Source of the DNA: Robbsia sp. KACC 23696
GTDB lineage: Bacteria > Pseudomonadota > Gammaproteobacteria > Burkholderiales > Burkholderiaceae
Direction of reading: 5' to 3'
DNA: 64,000 bases
Assembly: GCF_039852015.1 (NCBI RefSeq)
Contig: NZ_CP156626.1
Coordinates: 3,010,249 to 3,074,248, forward strand
Shown here: positions 54,557 to 64,000 of the stretch, piece by piece
Layout: each line of letters opens with the position of its first letter
Numbering within the stretch: position 1 is the stretch's first letter
Notes under the pieces: generated by a model
Seen by the model: only the letters and a program-made list of their open reading frames with translations
What the model was told of the DNA's origin: nothing
The model's database searches: none
Position numbers and translations under genes: made by a program

Positions 54557-56944
54557 TCAGGCCTTCAGGAATTGCGCACGCGTGCCCAGCCAGCGGTCCA
54601 GGTGGGCTTGCGCGGCAAGCGGTTCGCTGGCGAGCAGCGTCTGCGCCAGCGCGTGCGCCGGCTCGACCAGCCAGCGGTCCACTTCCAGATCGGCAAATCG
54701 CAGCATGGCGGCGCCGGACTGGCGCGCGCCGAGGAATTCGCCCGGCCCGCGAATCTCCAAGTCCCGACGCGCGATCTCGAAGCCGTCCGTCGTGTCGCGC
54801 ATCGTCTGCAGTCGCGATTTGGCGATCTGTCCCAGCGGCTGGGCATACATCAGGACGCAGGCGGATGCCGCGCTGCCGCGTCCGACACGGCCTCGGAGCT
54901 GGTGCAACTGCGCCAAACCGAAACGTTCGGCGTGTTCGATCACCATCAGCGACGCGTTGGGCACATCCACGCCTACCTCAATGACGGTCGTCGCCACCAG
55001 CACATGCGTGCGGGCGGCGGCGAAGTCGTCCATGACCGACTGCTTCTCCGCTGCCGCCAATTTGCCGTGAATCAGGCCAATGCGCAGCTCCGGCATGGCG
55101 GCGGCCAGGGCGCCGTGTGTATCGACGGCGGTTTGCAGTTGCAACGCCTCGCTTTCCTCGATCAACGGGCAAACCCAGTAGATCTGCGCGCCGCGCAAGG
55201 CGGCTTGGCGGACGCGCTCCACCACTTCGGCGCGCCGCAGGTCGGAGATCGTCTTGGTCACGATCGGCGTCCGTCCCGGCGGCAGCGCGTCGATCGTCGA
55301 GACGTCGAGGTCCGCGTAATAGGTCATCGCCAATGTCCGCGGAATCGGCGTCGCACTCATCATCAACTGGTGCGGCTGCACGCCCGGGGCCAAAGGCGCC
55401 AAGCTCGGCGTGCCGCCCGCTGCGACCGCGACCTCGCGGCCGCCGATCGGCGCGGCGGCCGGATTCTGTGCTTTCTGCCGCAGCGCGAGCCGCTGCCCTA
55501 CACCGAAGCGGTGCTGCTCGTCGACAATCACCAGGCCCAGGCGCGCGAACGTCACCGTGTCCTGAATGATCGCATGGGTGCCGATCGTCAATTGCGCGAC
55601 ACCCGACGCCGCCGCCTCGAGGGCGGCGCGCTTCGCTTTCGCACCCAGGCTACCCGCCAGCCAGCCCACATGGACGCCGAGCGGTTCGAGCCAGCCGCGC
55701 AGCTTGCGCGCATGCTGCTCGGCGAGAATTTCGGTGGGCGCCATCAGAGCCACCTGATAGCCGGCATCGATCGCCTGCGTCGCCGCCAACGCGGCCACGA
55801 CCGTCTTGCCGCTGCCGACATCGCCCTGCAATAAGCGCTGCATCGGGTAACGCACAGCCAGGTCGCCGGAAATCTCGGCGCAGACCTTGCGCTGCGCATC
55901 GGTGAGTTCGAACGGCAAGGCCCGCAGTAAACGCTCGGTCAGCGAGCCGGCGGCCGGCTCGGTCCGGTCAGCATGGCGGTTGCTATCCGGCCGCCCTTCG
56001 GAACCGCGCTCCTGCGTCGACGCCGACGCCGACGCTGGCGCAGACGACCCGGCCGCCGTCCGCAGCGGTTGCGGCACCGGCATGGCCGGCGCCGCCTGCG
56101 CCCGCCGTTCGGCGCGTGCGCGGGCGAGCGACAGTTGCTGGGCCAGTAGTTCATCGAATTTGATCCGCACCCACGCCGGGTGCGTACGGTCGCTCAGCGC
56201 CTGCTCGTCGACATCCTTGGCAGGGTGATGCAAGGCGCGGACCGCCTCGGCCAGCGTCGGCAAACCACGCGGGCCGTCGCCGAACCGCCCGGCGCGAGCG
56301 ATCTCCTGCGACGGCATCAAGGCGGCTGGAACCAGCTCCGGCAAGGGCGTGCGGGTCATCGCGTTATCGATGGCCTTACGCAGATACGCCTGGCTGACGC
56401 CCGCCGTGGACGGATAGACGGGCGTCAACGCGGCAGGCAACGGCGTGTCCGGTTCGACCGCGCGATAGGTCGGATGCACCATCTCGAGCCCGAGAAAGCC
56501 GCCACGCACCTCGCCGCGAACACGCAACAGCGCGCCCGGCGTGAAATGACGCAGCTGCGACCCGTAGAAATTGAGGAAGCGCAGGCTCAGCGGTTCGCCG
56601 AAACGCCGCCCCGGCATCTCGCGTCCTGGCGCCTCGTCGAGCGCCGCGCCCCCGGCACCGGCAAGCGCGCGCTCCGAAACGGCGAGCGCCGCCGCATCCT
56701 CGACGCGTACAACCAACTGTTTACGCGGCCGATAGGACACTTCCGAATCCAATACGCGCACTTCGACCTGCGCCAGCATGCCGGGCATCAACTGTCCGAA
56801 CGGCGTGATGCGTGTCTCGTCCTCATAGCGCATCGGCAGATGCAGGACCAGATCGATATCGCGGGCCAGCCCGAGTTTGTTCAACTTGGCGGCCGCATCG
56901 CTGCCGGCGGTTTTTTTCGCAGGAGCCTTCTTATCCGCAGGCAT
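54557..56944 (-). CDS. recG: ATP-dependent DNA helicase RecG
   Basis: RecG remodels stalled replication forks and branch-migrates Holliday junctions. The 795-residue protein has an N-terminal wedge (OB) domain, then SF2 motifs: GDVGSGKTVVAALAA, APTEILAEQHA, IGTHAI, VIVDEQHRFGVGQR, MSATPIPRTLAM, and helicase motifs V-VI in VLVATTVIEVGVDVPNA and QLRGRVGRGSAASAC. A Ser/Ala/Pro-rich insert of about 50 residues (around 265-320) sits between wedge and helicase parts. ATG at 56944 (MPADKKAPAKK) is chosen over in-frame codons upstream, which would run toward the queA promoter region. Confidence 0.96.
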   Translation of the reverse strand: MPADKKAPAKKTAGSDAAAKLNKLGLARDIDLVLHLPMRYEDETRITPFGQLMPGMLAQVEVRVLDSEVSYRPRKQLVVRVEDAAALAVSERALAGAGGAALDEAPGREMPGRRFGEPLSLRFLNFYGSQLRHFTPGALLRVRGEVRGGFLGLEMVHPTYRAVEPDTPLPAALTPVYPSTAGVSQAYLRKAIDNAMTRTPLPELVPAALMPSQEIARAGRFGDGPRGLPTLAEAVRALHHPAKDVDEQALSDRTHPAWVRIKFDELLAQQLSLARARAERRAQAAPAMPVPQPLRTAAGSSAPASASASTQERGSEGRPDSNRHADRTEPAAGSLTERLLRALPFELTDAQRKVCAEISGDLAVRYPMQRLLQGDVGSGKTVVAALAATQAIDAGYQVALMAPTEILAEQHARKLRGWLEPLGVHVGWLAGSLGAKAKRAALEAAASGVAQLTIGTHAIIQDTVTFARLGLVIVDEQHRFGVGQRLALRQKAQNPAAAPIGGREVAVAAGGTPSLAPLAPGVQPHQLMMSATPIPRTLAMTYYADLDVSTIDALPPGRTPIVTKTISDLRRAEVVERVRQAALRGAQIYWVCPLIEESEALQLQTAVDTHGALAAAMPELRIGLIHGKLAAAEKQSVMDDFAAARTHVLVATTVIEVGVDVPNASLMVIEHAERFGLAQLHQLRGRVGRGSAASACVLMYAQPLGQIAKSRLQTMRDTTDGFEIARRDLEIRGPGEFLGARQSGAAMLRFADLEVDRWLVEPAHALAQTLLASEPLAAQAHLDRWLGTRAQFLKA

Positions 56945-57126
56945 AAGCACAATCACCAGTACAATAACGACTTTTGCACATTCGCCCGGGCCACCCTGGC
57001 CCGTTTGGCCGCCGCGTCCTGCTGTCGGAGCTTCCGACGAATCAGGACACATCGGGACCGTATCCGCTCCCTCCGGCGCCGCGTTTGCGCGCGATTACAG
57101 CATGTTCGTCAAGCATGCTTTCCTTT

Positions 57127-59377
<2,251 letters not shown>

Positions 59378-59537
59378 GCGAACGGCGCCGCGCGATCAGG
59401 CGCGCGTCGACACGCTCGACGCCGTCGACACGCCCCCGATCGCGCCCGCTCCGGGCTGCCCGTTTCGCGCCACGCGCCACGCTTTCCGGATTTTGGCGCC
59501 GATCGCGCGTATGCCCTGACGGCGGCGTGTCGCCAGG

Positions 59538-59546
59538 GTGCTAGAA
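59538..59546 (+). promoter_or_regulatory. Extended -10 promoter element for yajC-secDF
   Basis: TGC-TAGAAT is an extended -10 motif, 75 bp before the yajC start. No strong -35 hexamer is seen, as is common with extended -10 promoters. Confidence 0.4.
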
Positions 59547-59620
59547 TACGCCGCTCTTTTTGGCTTTTGTTTTTTCCTGTTTTTTTTTATATCGCTTCAG
59601 ACACACGCGGAGACTGCAAC

Positions 59621-59929
59621 GTGTTTAATTTTGGACAAGGCGCTGGCGGCGAATCCAGCCTGATGAGTTTCCTGCCACTGATCCTGATGTTCGTGGTTCT
59701 GTACTTCATCATGATCCGTCCGCAGATGAAGCGCCAAAAGGAACATCGGAACATGTTGGCTGCCGTCGACAAGGGTGACGAAGTCGTCACCAGCGGCGGC
59801 CTGGTCGGCAAGATCAGCAAGGTCGGCGAAGCCTATGTCGGCGTTCAAATCGCCGATAACGTCGAGATCACCGTCCAAAAGGGCGCGATCACGACCGTGC
59901 TGCCGAAGGGCACGATCAAGGCGCTGTAA
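59621..59929 (+). CDS. yajC: Preprotein translocase accessory subunit YajC
   Basis: A 102-residue single-pass membrane protein that associates with SecDF. It has one hydrophobic helix (LPLILMFVVLYFIMIRPQMKRQKEH) and the soluble VDKGDEVVTSGGLVGKISKVGEAYVGVQI domain with the family signature. Translation starts with GTG at 59621, with GGAG eight bases upstream; the upstream codons are T-rich and not family-like. yajC-secD-secF is the usual order. Confidence 0.94.
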   Translation: MFNFGQGAGGESSLMSFLPLILMFVVLYFIMIRPQMKRQKEHRNMLAAVDKGDEVVTSGGLVGKISKVGEAYVGVQIADNVEITVQKGAITTVLPKGTIKAL

Positions 59930-60020
59930 GCCGATCGTCCCCACCCGCCCCCTCCGACAAAACGGTCGATGCGGGGACGCGAGCGTGGGGCGACAGAAAG
60001 TTGTCGCGGCATTTTGCCTC

Positions 60021-60058
60021 GGCAATTTTTGCCCTCGCCGCCTTCGGGCGGCATTGCC
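60021..60058. other. Nested hairpin in the yajC-secD spacer
   Basis: GGCAAT (60021-60026) pairs with ATTGCC (60053-60058), enclosing a GCCGCC-TTCG-GGCGGC stem (60037-60052) with a stable UUCG loop. The stem is followed by GTTTTG, a weak T run. It sits in an unusually long (244 bp) gap between yajC and secD and may attenuate or stabilise the message. Confidence 0.5.
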
Positions 60059-60173
60059 GTTTTGATGGGGTGGGCCGACGTCACTGTGCGCGGCTGCCCC
60101 GACGAGCCTCGGGCTCCGCGTGCGGCCGTTCGATCCCCGGATGGGGCGCCGCGCCATTCTTCGTCAGCCTGCC

Positions 60174-62279
60174 ATGAATCGTTACCCCCTCTGGAAGTAC
60201 ATCGTGATGCTGGTGGCGGTCGCCATCGGTCTCTTGTATACGCTGCCGAATCTGTTTGGTGAAACGCCTGCGGTTCAGGTCCAAAGCCTGAAAGCGACCG
60301 TGAAGGTGGACGCCTCGGTGATGGCACGCGTCGAGCAGACGCTGCAGTCGAACAATATCGATGCTGCCGACGTCTCGTTCGAGAACAGTCCGACCAATTC
60401 GAGCATCCACGTCCGGCTGCGCGACGGCGATACGCAGTTGCGCACCAAGGACGCATTGCAAAAGGCGCTGAACGACGATCCGTCGAACCCCACCTATATC
60501 GTCGCACTGAGCCTGCAAAGCGCCTCCCCGCATTGGCTGACCGCGCTGATGGCGCGTCCGATGTACCTCGGCCTGGATCTGCGCGGTGGCGTGCACTTCC
60601 TGTTGCAGGTGGACATGGCCGGCGCGCTGCAGAAGCGACTGGAATCCGATGCGACCGATGCGCGTAGCCTGCTGCGTGGCAAGAACATCCGCGATGGCGG
60701 CATCAATCGCGTCAACGACACGTTGGCGATCGATTTCTCGGACGCGCAAGTCGCCGCTCAGGCACGCGACGCGCTGGTTGCGAGCGGCTCGGATCTGCAA
60801 TGGAATGTCGTCAACAACGGCGGCGGCGCGCAGGTAGTCGGGACGTTCTCGGACCAGACGCGCCGTACGGTGCAGGACGACGCGGTCAAGCAAAACATGC
60901 AGACGCTGCATAACCGCGTCAACGAATTGGGCGTCTCCGAACCGGTGATCCAGCAACAGGGTGCCGATCGCATCGTCGTCGAGTTGCCGGGGATTCAGGA
61001 CACGGCGAAGGCGAAGGACATCATCGGCCGCACGGCCACGCTGGAGGCGCGTCTGGTCGATCCGAACGCCGCGCAGAATCCGCAGCCGACGGACCCGGTC
61101 CCGCCGGGCGACGAGCTGTTCACGCAAGGCCGCGGCGCGCCGGTGTTCCTGCGAAAGCAGGTGATTTTCTCCGGCGACCAGATCACCAGCGCCTCGGCGG
61201 GCTTCGACGAGCAGCAACGTCCGGCCGTGATGATCAAGCTGAACGCCGCCGGCGGCCGTATTTTGCGTACGGTGTCGCGCGACAACATCGGCAAGCCGAT
61301 GGCGATCGTCCTGTTCGAACGCGACAAGGGCGAAGTGCTGACGGTGGCGACGATCCAGTCGGAACTGGGTGAAAGCTTCCAGATCACCGGCTCCTCCGAC
61401 ACGCAGGCCGCAAACGATCTGGCGCTGCTGCTGCGCGCCGGTGCGCTGGCGGCGCCGATGAACATCATCGAAGAGCGTTCGGTGGGCCCGAGCCTGGGCG
61501 CCGACAATATCAAGCGCGGTTTCGATTCGGTCGCCTACGGCTTTGCGGCGATCGCGGTGTTCATGGTCGCCTACTACATGCTGTTCGGCGTGTTTTCGGC
61601 GATCTCGCTGTCGGTCAACCTGCTGTTGCTGGTGGCGGTGCTGTCGATGCTGCAGGCCACGCTGACGTTGCCGGGCATCGCCGCCATCGCGCTGACGCTG
61701 GGGATGGCGATCGATGCGAACGTGCTGATCAACGAGCGGATCCGCGAGGAATTGCGTAACGGCCATCCGCCGCAAACGGCGATCTCGTCCGGTTTCACGC
61801 ATGCCTGGGCGACGATCTTCGACTCGAACGTCACCACGCTGATCGCCGGCCTGGCCCTGCTCGCTTTCGGCTCCGGCCCGGTGCGCGGCTTCGCGGTCGT
61901 CCACTGTATCGGTATCGTCACCTCGATGTTCAGTGCCGTGTTCTTCTCGCGCGGGCTGGTGAACCTGTGGTACGGCGGCCGTCGTCGTCTGCAATCGCTG
62001 GCGATCGGTCAAGTCTGGGGTCGTCCGACCAGCACGCCCGAGGCGGGCGCCCTGGCGCATTCGGATGCGTCGGCCAAGTCCGTGCCGCAGGCGGGCAAGC
62101 TGATCGGCGCGGAAGCGGCGAACGCAGGCAAGAAAAGCAAGTTGAGCCGGGCGCAGGTCGCGCGTGACAGCTCGCAAGGCGGCGCATCGGGCAGCAACGC
62201 TGCCGGCGACACTCCCAACAGCAGCAGCGGTGCGGGCAGCAAGACCGGCCAAGGCAAGCGCGGCGGCAAGTCGCGCTGA
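60174..62279 (+). CDS. secD: Protein translocase subunit SecD
   Basis: SecD with SecF uses proton-motive force to finish protein export from the periplasmic side. The 701-residue protein begins MNRYPLWKYIVMLVAVAIGLLYTLPNL (first membrane segment), has the large periplasmic P1 domain, GLDLRGGVHFLLQVDM, ANDLALLLRAGALAAPMNIIEERSVGPSLGADNIKRG and the membrane bundle with LGMAIDANVLINERIREE. The C-terminal about 100 residues are an unusual hydrophilic Ser/Gly/Lys tail. The ATG at 60174 is used; an in-frame GTG-like upstream stretch adds nothing recognisable. Confidence 0.96.
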   Translation: MNRYPLWKYIVMLVAVAIGLLYTLPNLFGETPAVQVQSLKATVKVDASVMARVEQTLQSNNIDAADVSFENSPTNSSIHVRLRDGDTQLRTKDALQKALNDDPSNPTYIVALSLQSASPHWLTALMARPMYLGLDLRGGVHFLLQVDMAGALQKRLESDATDARSLLRGKNIRDGGINRVNDTLAIDFSDAQVAAQARDALVASGSDLQWNVVNNGGGAQVVGTFSDQTRRTVQDDAVKQNMQTLHNRVNELGVSEPVIQQQGADRIVVELPGIQDTAKAKDIIGRTATLEARLVDPNAAQNPQPTDPVPPGDELFTQGRGAPVFLRKQVIFSGDQITSASAGFDEQQRPAVMIKLNAAGGRILRTVSRDNIGKPMAIVLFERDKGEVLTVATIQSELGESFQITGSSDTQAANDLALLLRAGALAAPMNIIEERSVGPSLGADNIKRGFDSVAYGFAAIAVFMVAYYMLFGVFSAISLSVNLLLLVAVLSMLQATLTLPGIAAIALTLGMAIDANVLINERIREELRNGHPPQTAISSGFTHAWATIFDSNVTTLIAGLALLAFGSGPVRGFAVVHCIGIVTSMFSAVFFSRGLVNLWYGGRRRLQSLAIGQVWGRPTSTPEAGALAHSDASAKSVPQAGKLIGAEAANAGKKSKLSRAQVARDSSQGGASGSNAAGDTPNSSSGAGSKTGQGKRGGKSR

Positions 62280-62294
62280 CACCCAGAGGACATC

Positions 62295-63260
62295 ATGGAA
62301 TTCTTTCGTATCCGCAAAGACATCCCGTTCATGCGGCATGCGCTGATACTGAACCTGATCTCGCTGATCACGTTCGTATTGGCAGTGTTTTTCCTCGTGC
62401 ATCGCGGGCTGCACCTGTCGATCGAGTTCACCGGCGGTACGGTGATCGAAGTGCAGTACACGCAGCCGGCAAACCTCGAGGCGATCCGCGGCGATCTCGG
62501 CACGATCGGCTATGCCGATTCGCAGGTGCAGTCCTTCGGTACGTCGCGCGACGTGCTGATCCGCCTGCCGCTGAAGAAGGGTCCGGACGGCAAGCCGCTC
62601 TCCTCGGCCGCGCAGAGCGACCAGGTCATGAGTTCGCTGAAGGCGCAGAACAGCGATGTGGCGCTGCAGCGCGTCGAGTATGTCGGTCCCTCGGTGGGTA
62701 AGGAGCTGGCGACCAACGGCCTGCTGGCGCTGGCCTGCGTCGTGGTCGGCATCATGATCTACCTGTCGATCCGCTTCGAATGGAAGTATGCGGTGGCGGG
62801 CGTGATCGCCAATCTGCATGACGTGATCATCATCCTGGGCTTCTTCGCCTTCTTCCAGTGGGAGTTCTCGCTGTCGGTGCTCGCGGCGGTCCTGGCCGTG
62901 CTCGGCTACTCGGTCAATGAATCGGTCGTGATTTTCGACCGAATCCGGGAGACCTTCCGCAAGGAGAAGAGCCTCGGGACGGTCGGCACGATCAACCACG
63001 CGATCACCAGCACGATCTCGCGGACGATCATCACCCACGGCAGCACCGAAATGATGGTGTTGTCGATGCTGATCTTCGGTGGCGCGACGCTGCATTACTT
63101 CGCCATCGCGCTGACGATCGGCATCCTGTTCGGCATCTACTCGTCGGTTTTCGTCGCGGCAGCGCTGGCGATGTGGCTGGGGGTCAAGCGTGAGGACCTG
63201 ATCCGCACGTCGAAGACGGCGCACGATCCGAACGATCCGAACGCCGGCGCGCAGGTCTAA
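62295..63260 (+). CDS. secF: Protein translocase subunit SecF
   Basis: The SecF partner, 321 residues: MEFFRIRKDIPFMRHALILNLISLITFVLAVFFL (first membrane segment), IEFTGGTVIEVQY, YVGPSVGKELATNGLLALA, LHDVIIILGFFAFF and LAVLGYSVNESVVIFDRIRE. AGAGGA lies seven bases before the ATG and the gene follows secD by 15 bp. A strong terminator follows after about 65 bp. Confidence 0.97.
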   Translation: MEFFRIRKDIPFMRHALILNLISLITFVLAVFFLVHRGLHLSIEFTGGTVIEVQYTQPANLEAIRGDLGTIGYADSQVQSFGTSRDVLIRLPLKKGPDGKPLSSAAQSDQVMSSLKAQNSDVALQRVEYVGPSVGKELATNGLLALACVVVGIMIYLSIRFEWKYAVAGVIANLHDVIIILGFFAFFQWEFSLSVLAAVLAVLGYSVNESVVIFDRIRETFRKEKSLGTVGTINHAITSTISRTIITHGSTEMMVLSMLIFGGATLHYFAIALTIGILFGIYSSVFVAAALAMWLGVKREDLIRTSKTAHDPNDPNAGAQV

Positions 63261-63326
63261 GCTGCGGGCGGCCCCGTCCTCCCCTGCCCTTTTCAGCGGC
63301 AGCGCAGGACGCGGGGCATGCAAAAA

Positions 63327-63362
63327 GGGAGGCGCCGAATCGATCGGCGCCTCCCTTTTTTT
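63327..63362. terminator. Bidirectional terminator between secF and yceI-like gene
   Basis: GGGAGGCGCCGA-ATCGA-TCGGCGCCTCCC is a perfect 12-bp stem, preceded by five A and followed by seven T, so it can end transcription of secF rightward and of the YceI gene leftward. Confidence 0.92.
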
Positions 63363-63387
63363 ATCCGCGCCGCAATGGCGCGAACGC

Positions 63388-63972
63388 TTACTTCGTGACG
63401 ATCAGGTGGAACTTGATATCCACTTCGTCCGCCACGACCGAGGTGTCCTTCCACTCGTTCGCGCCGATACCATAGGCCAGACGCTTGATCGACGCCACGC
63501 CGTCGAATGTCTGCGTATTCCCGGCCACCGCGTACGACAGCGGCACCGTGACGTCATTGGTCTTACCCTTAATCGTCAGCTTGCCCTTCACGGTCAGCTT
63601 GCCTGGGCCGGCGGCGGCGATCGACGACGACACAAACGTCGCCTGCGGGTATTTGGCCGAATCGAACCACTCGGCGCTCTTCAACGTGTTGTTGTACTCG
63701 TCCGAGCCGATATCGTAGCTACCGATATCGATGTTCACCTTCGCCGATCCGGCTGCCGGATTGGCCGGATCGAACGTCACGTCGCCGCTGAACTTCTTGA
63801 ATTTGCCGTCCACGGCCACGCTCATCTGCTTGGACGTCGTGATCACCGTGCTCTTTGCGGCATCGATCGGCGCAGCCGACACGGAGGCCGCGCCGAACAA
63901 TGCGCCTGCAGCCATGGCCAACAATACCGCGCGGCTGGCACGCGTCGATTTCAGAACGATCTTATCGGCCAT
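63388..63972 (-). CDS. YceI family periplasmic protein
   Basis: A lipocalin-like protein that binds a hydrophobic chain (polyisoprenoid) in the periplasm. The 194-residue protein has a signal peptide (basic start, LLAMAAGALFGAASVSA, cleavage near SAAP) and family blocks FKKFSGDVTFDPANPAAGSAKVNIDIGS, SAEWFDSAKYPQATFVS, KLTVKGKLTIKGKTNDVTVPL and AYGIGANEWKDTSVVADEVDIKFHLI. The ATG at 63972 is preferred to the TTG just before it. Members are often induced by alkaline or envelope stress. It converges with secF across the bidirectional terminator. Confidence 0.93.
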   Translation of the reverse strand: MADKIVLKSTRASRAVLLAMAAGALFGAASVSAAPIDAAKSTVITTSKQMSVAVDGKFKKFSGDVTFDPANPAAGSAKVNIDIGSYDIGSDEYNNTLKSAEWFDSAKYPQATFVSSSIAAAGPGKLTVKGKLTIKGKTNDVTVPLSYAVAGNTQTFDGVASIKRLAYGIGANEWKDTSVVADEVDIKFHLIVTK

Positions 63973-64000
63973 CAAGGACCGAACGTTTACGCTGGAAACC

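Noticed and set aside
60081-63323. 1080-codon open frame on the minus strand opposite secD and secF
   Set aside because: It is antisense to two clear Sec genes, its product is Arg/His/Gln-rich without domains, and such long antisense frames are expected at this GC content.

Overview
The window is a GC-rich, densely coded chromosomal segment from a betaproteobacterium, most likely of the family Burkholderiaceae. The evidence is gene content and order: mutL-miaA, purM/hda, pcnB-folK-deoxynucleoside kinase-panB, grpE-dnaK-dnaJ, hrcA/nadK-recN, glnE, yhdP-tldD-aroG, ubiA, dps, oxyR, recG, queA-tgt-yajC-secDF. A gene for a YopJ-family effector-like acetyltransferase suggests a host-associated, possibly plant-associated, relative. 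I cannot name the genus from sequence alone.

Layout. 1-11.6 kb: DedA membrane protein, mismatch repair and tRNA modification (mutL, miaA), purine synthesis (purM) divergent from the replication regulator hda, then a HAD phosphatase, poly(A) polymerase, folate and pantothenate genes. 11.6-21.1 kb (mostly minus strand): a fused pabB/pabC folate enzyme, the chaperone set dnaJ, dnaK and grpE with two sigma32-type promoters, hslR, hemH and hrcA. 21.4-34.7 kb: nadK, recN, glnE, a lipoprotein, the very large envelope protein YhdP, and tldD. 34.7-37.2 kb: a DAHP synthase gene preceded by three regularly spaced palindromes, a promoter, a Phe/Tyr-rich leader peptide and a textbook attenuator; it converges with the YopJ-family gene with no intergenic space. 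37.4-41.8 kb: cobalamin adenosyltransferase, an FAD-linked 2-hydroxyacid dehydrogenase, an LrgA/LrgB pair and the PLP homeostasis protein. 41.8-42.7 kb: an mqsRA toxin-antitoxin cassette lying between two 49-bp copies of the 3' end of the PLP-protein gene. 42.7-48.9 kb: a minus-strand D-amino-acid catabolism cluster (PLP-dependent D-amino-acid deaminase, RpiR regulator, N-acyl-D-amino-acid deacylase, RidA, GntP/DsdX-type permease) with two near-identical palindromic operators flanking its promoter. 48.9-54.4 kb: ubiA and an oxidative-stress block (dps, katA, an unknown gene, oxyR) with OxyR-like sites. 54.5-64 kb: recG, then queA, tgt, yajC, secD, secF, ending with a YceI periplasmic protein.

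The most interesting points are the complete 1:2 / 2:3 / 3:4 attenuator upstream of the DAHP synthase gene, the operator array just upstream of that promoter, the YopJ-family acetyltransferase, the repeat-bounded toxin-antitoxin insertion, and the RpiR-type operator pair. No tRNA, rRNA, CRISPR array, transposase or integrase was recognised. Several housekeeping proteins (PcnB, deoxynucleoside kinase, GlnE, RecG, HemH, MutL, YhdP) carry unusually long Ala/Pro/Gly/Asp-rich extensions or insertions.
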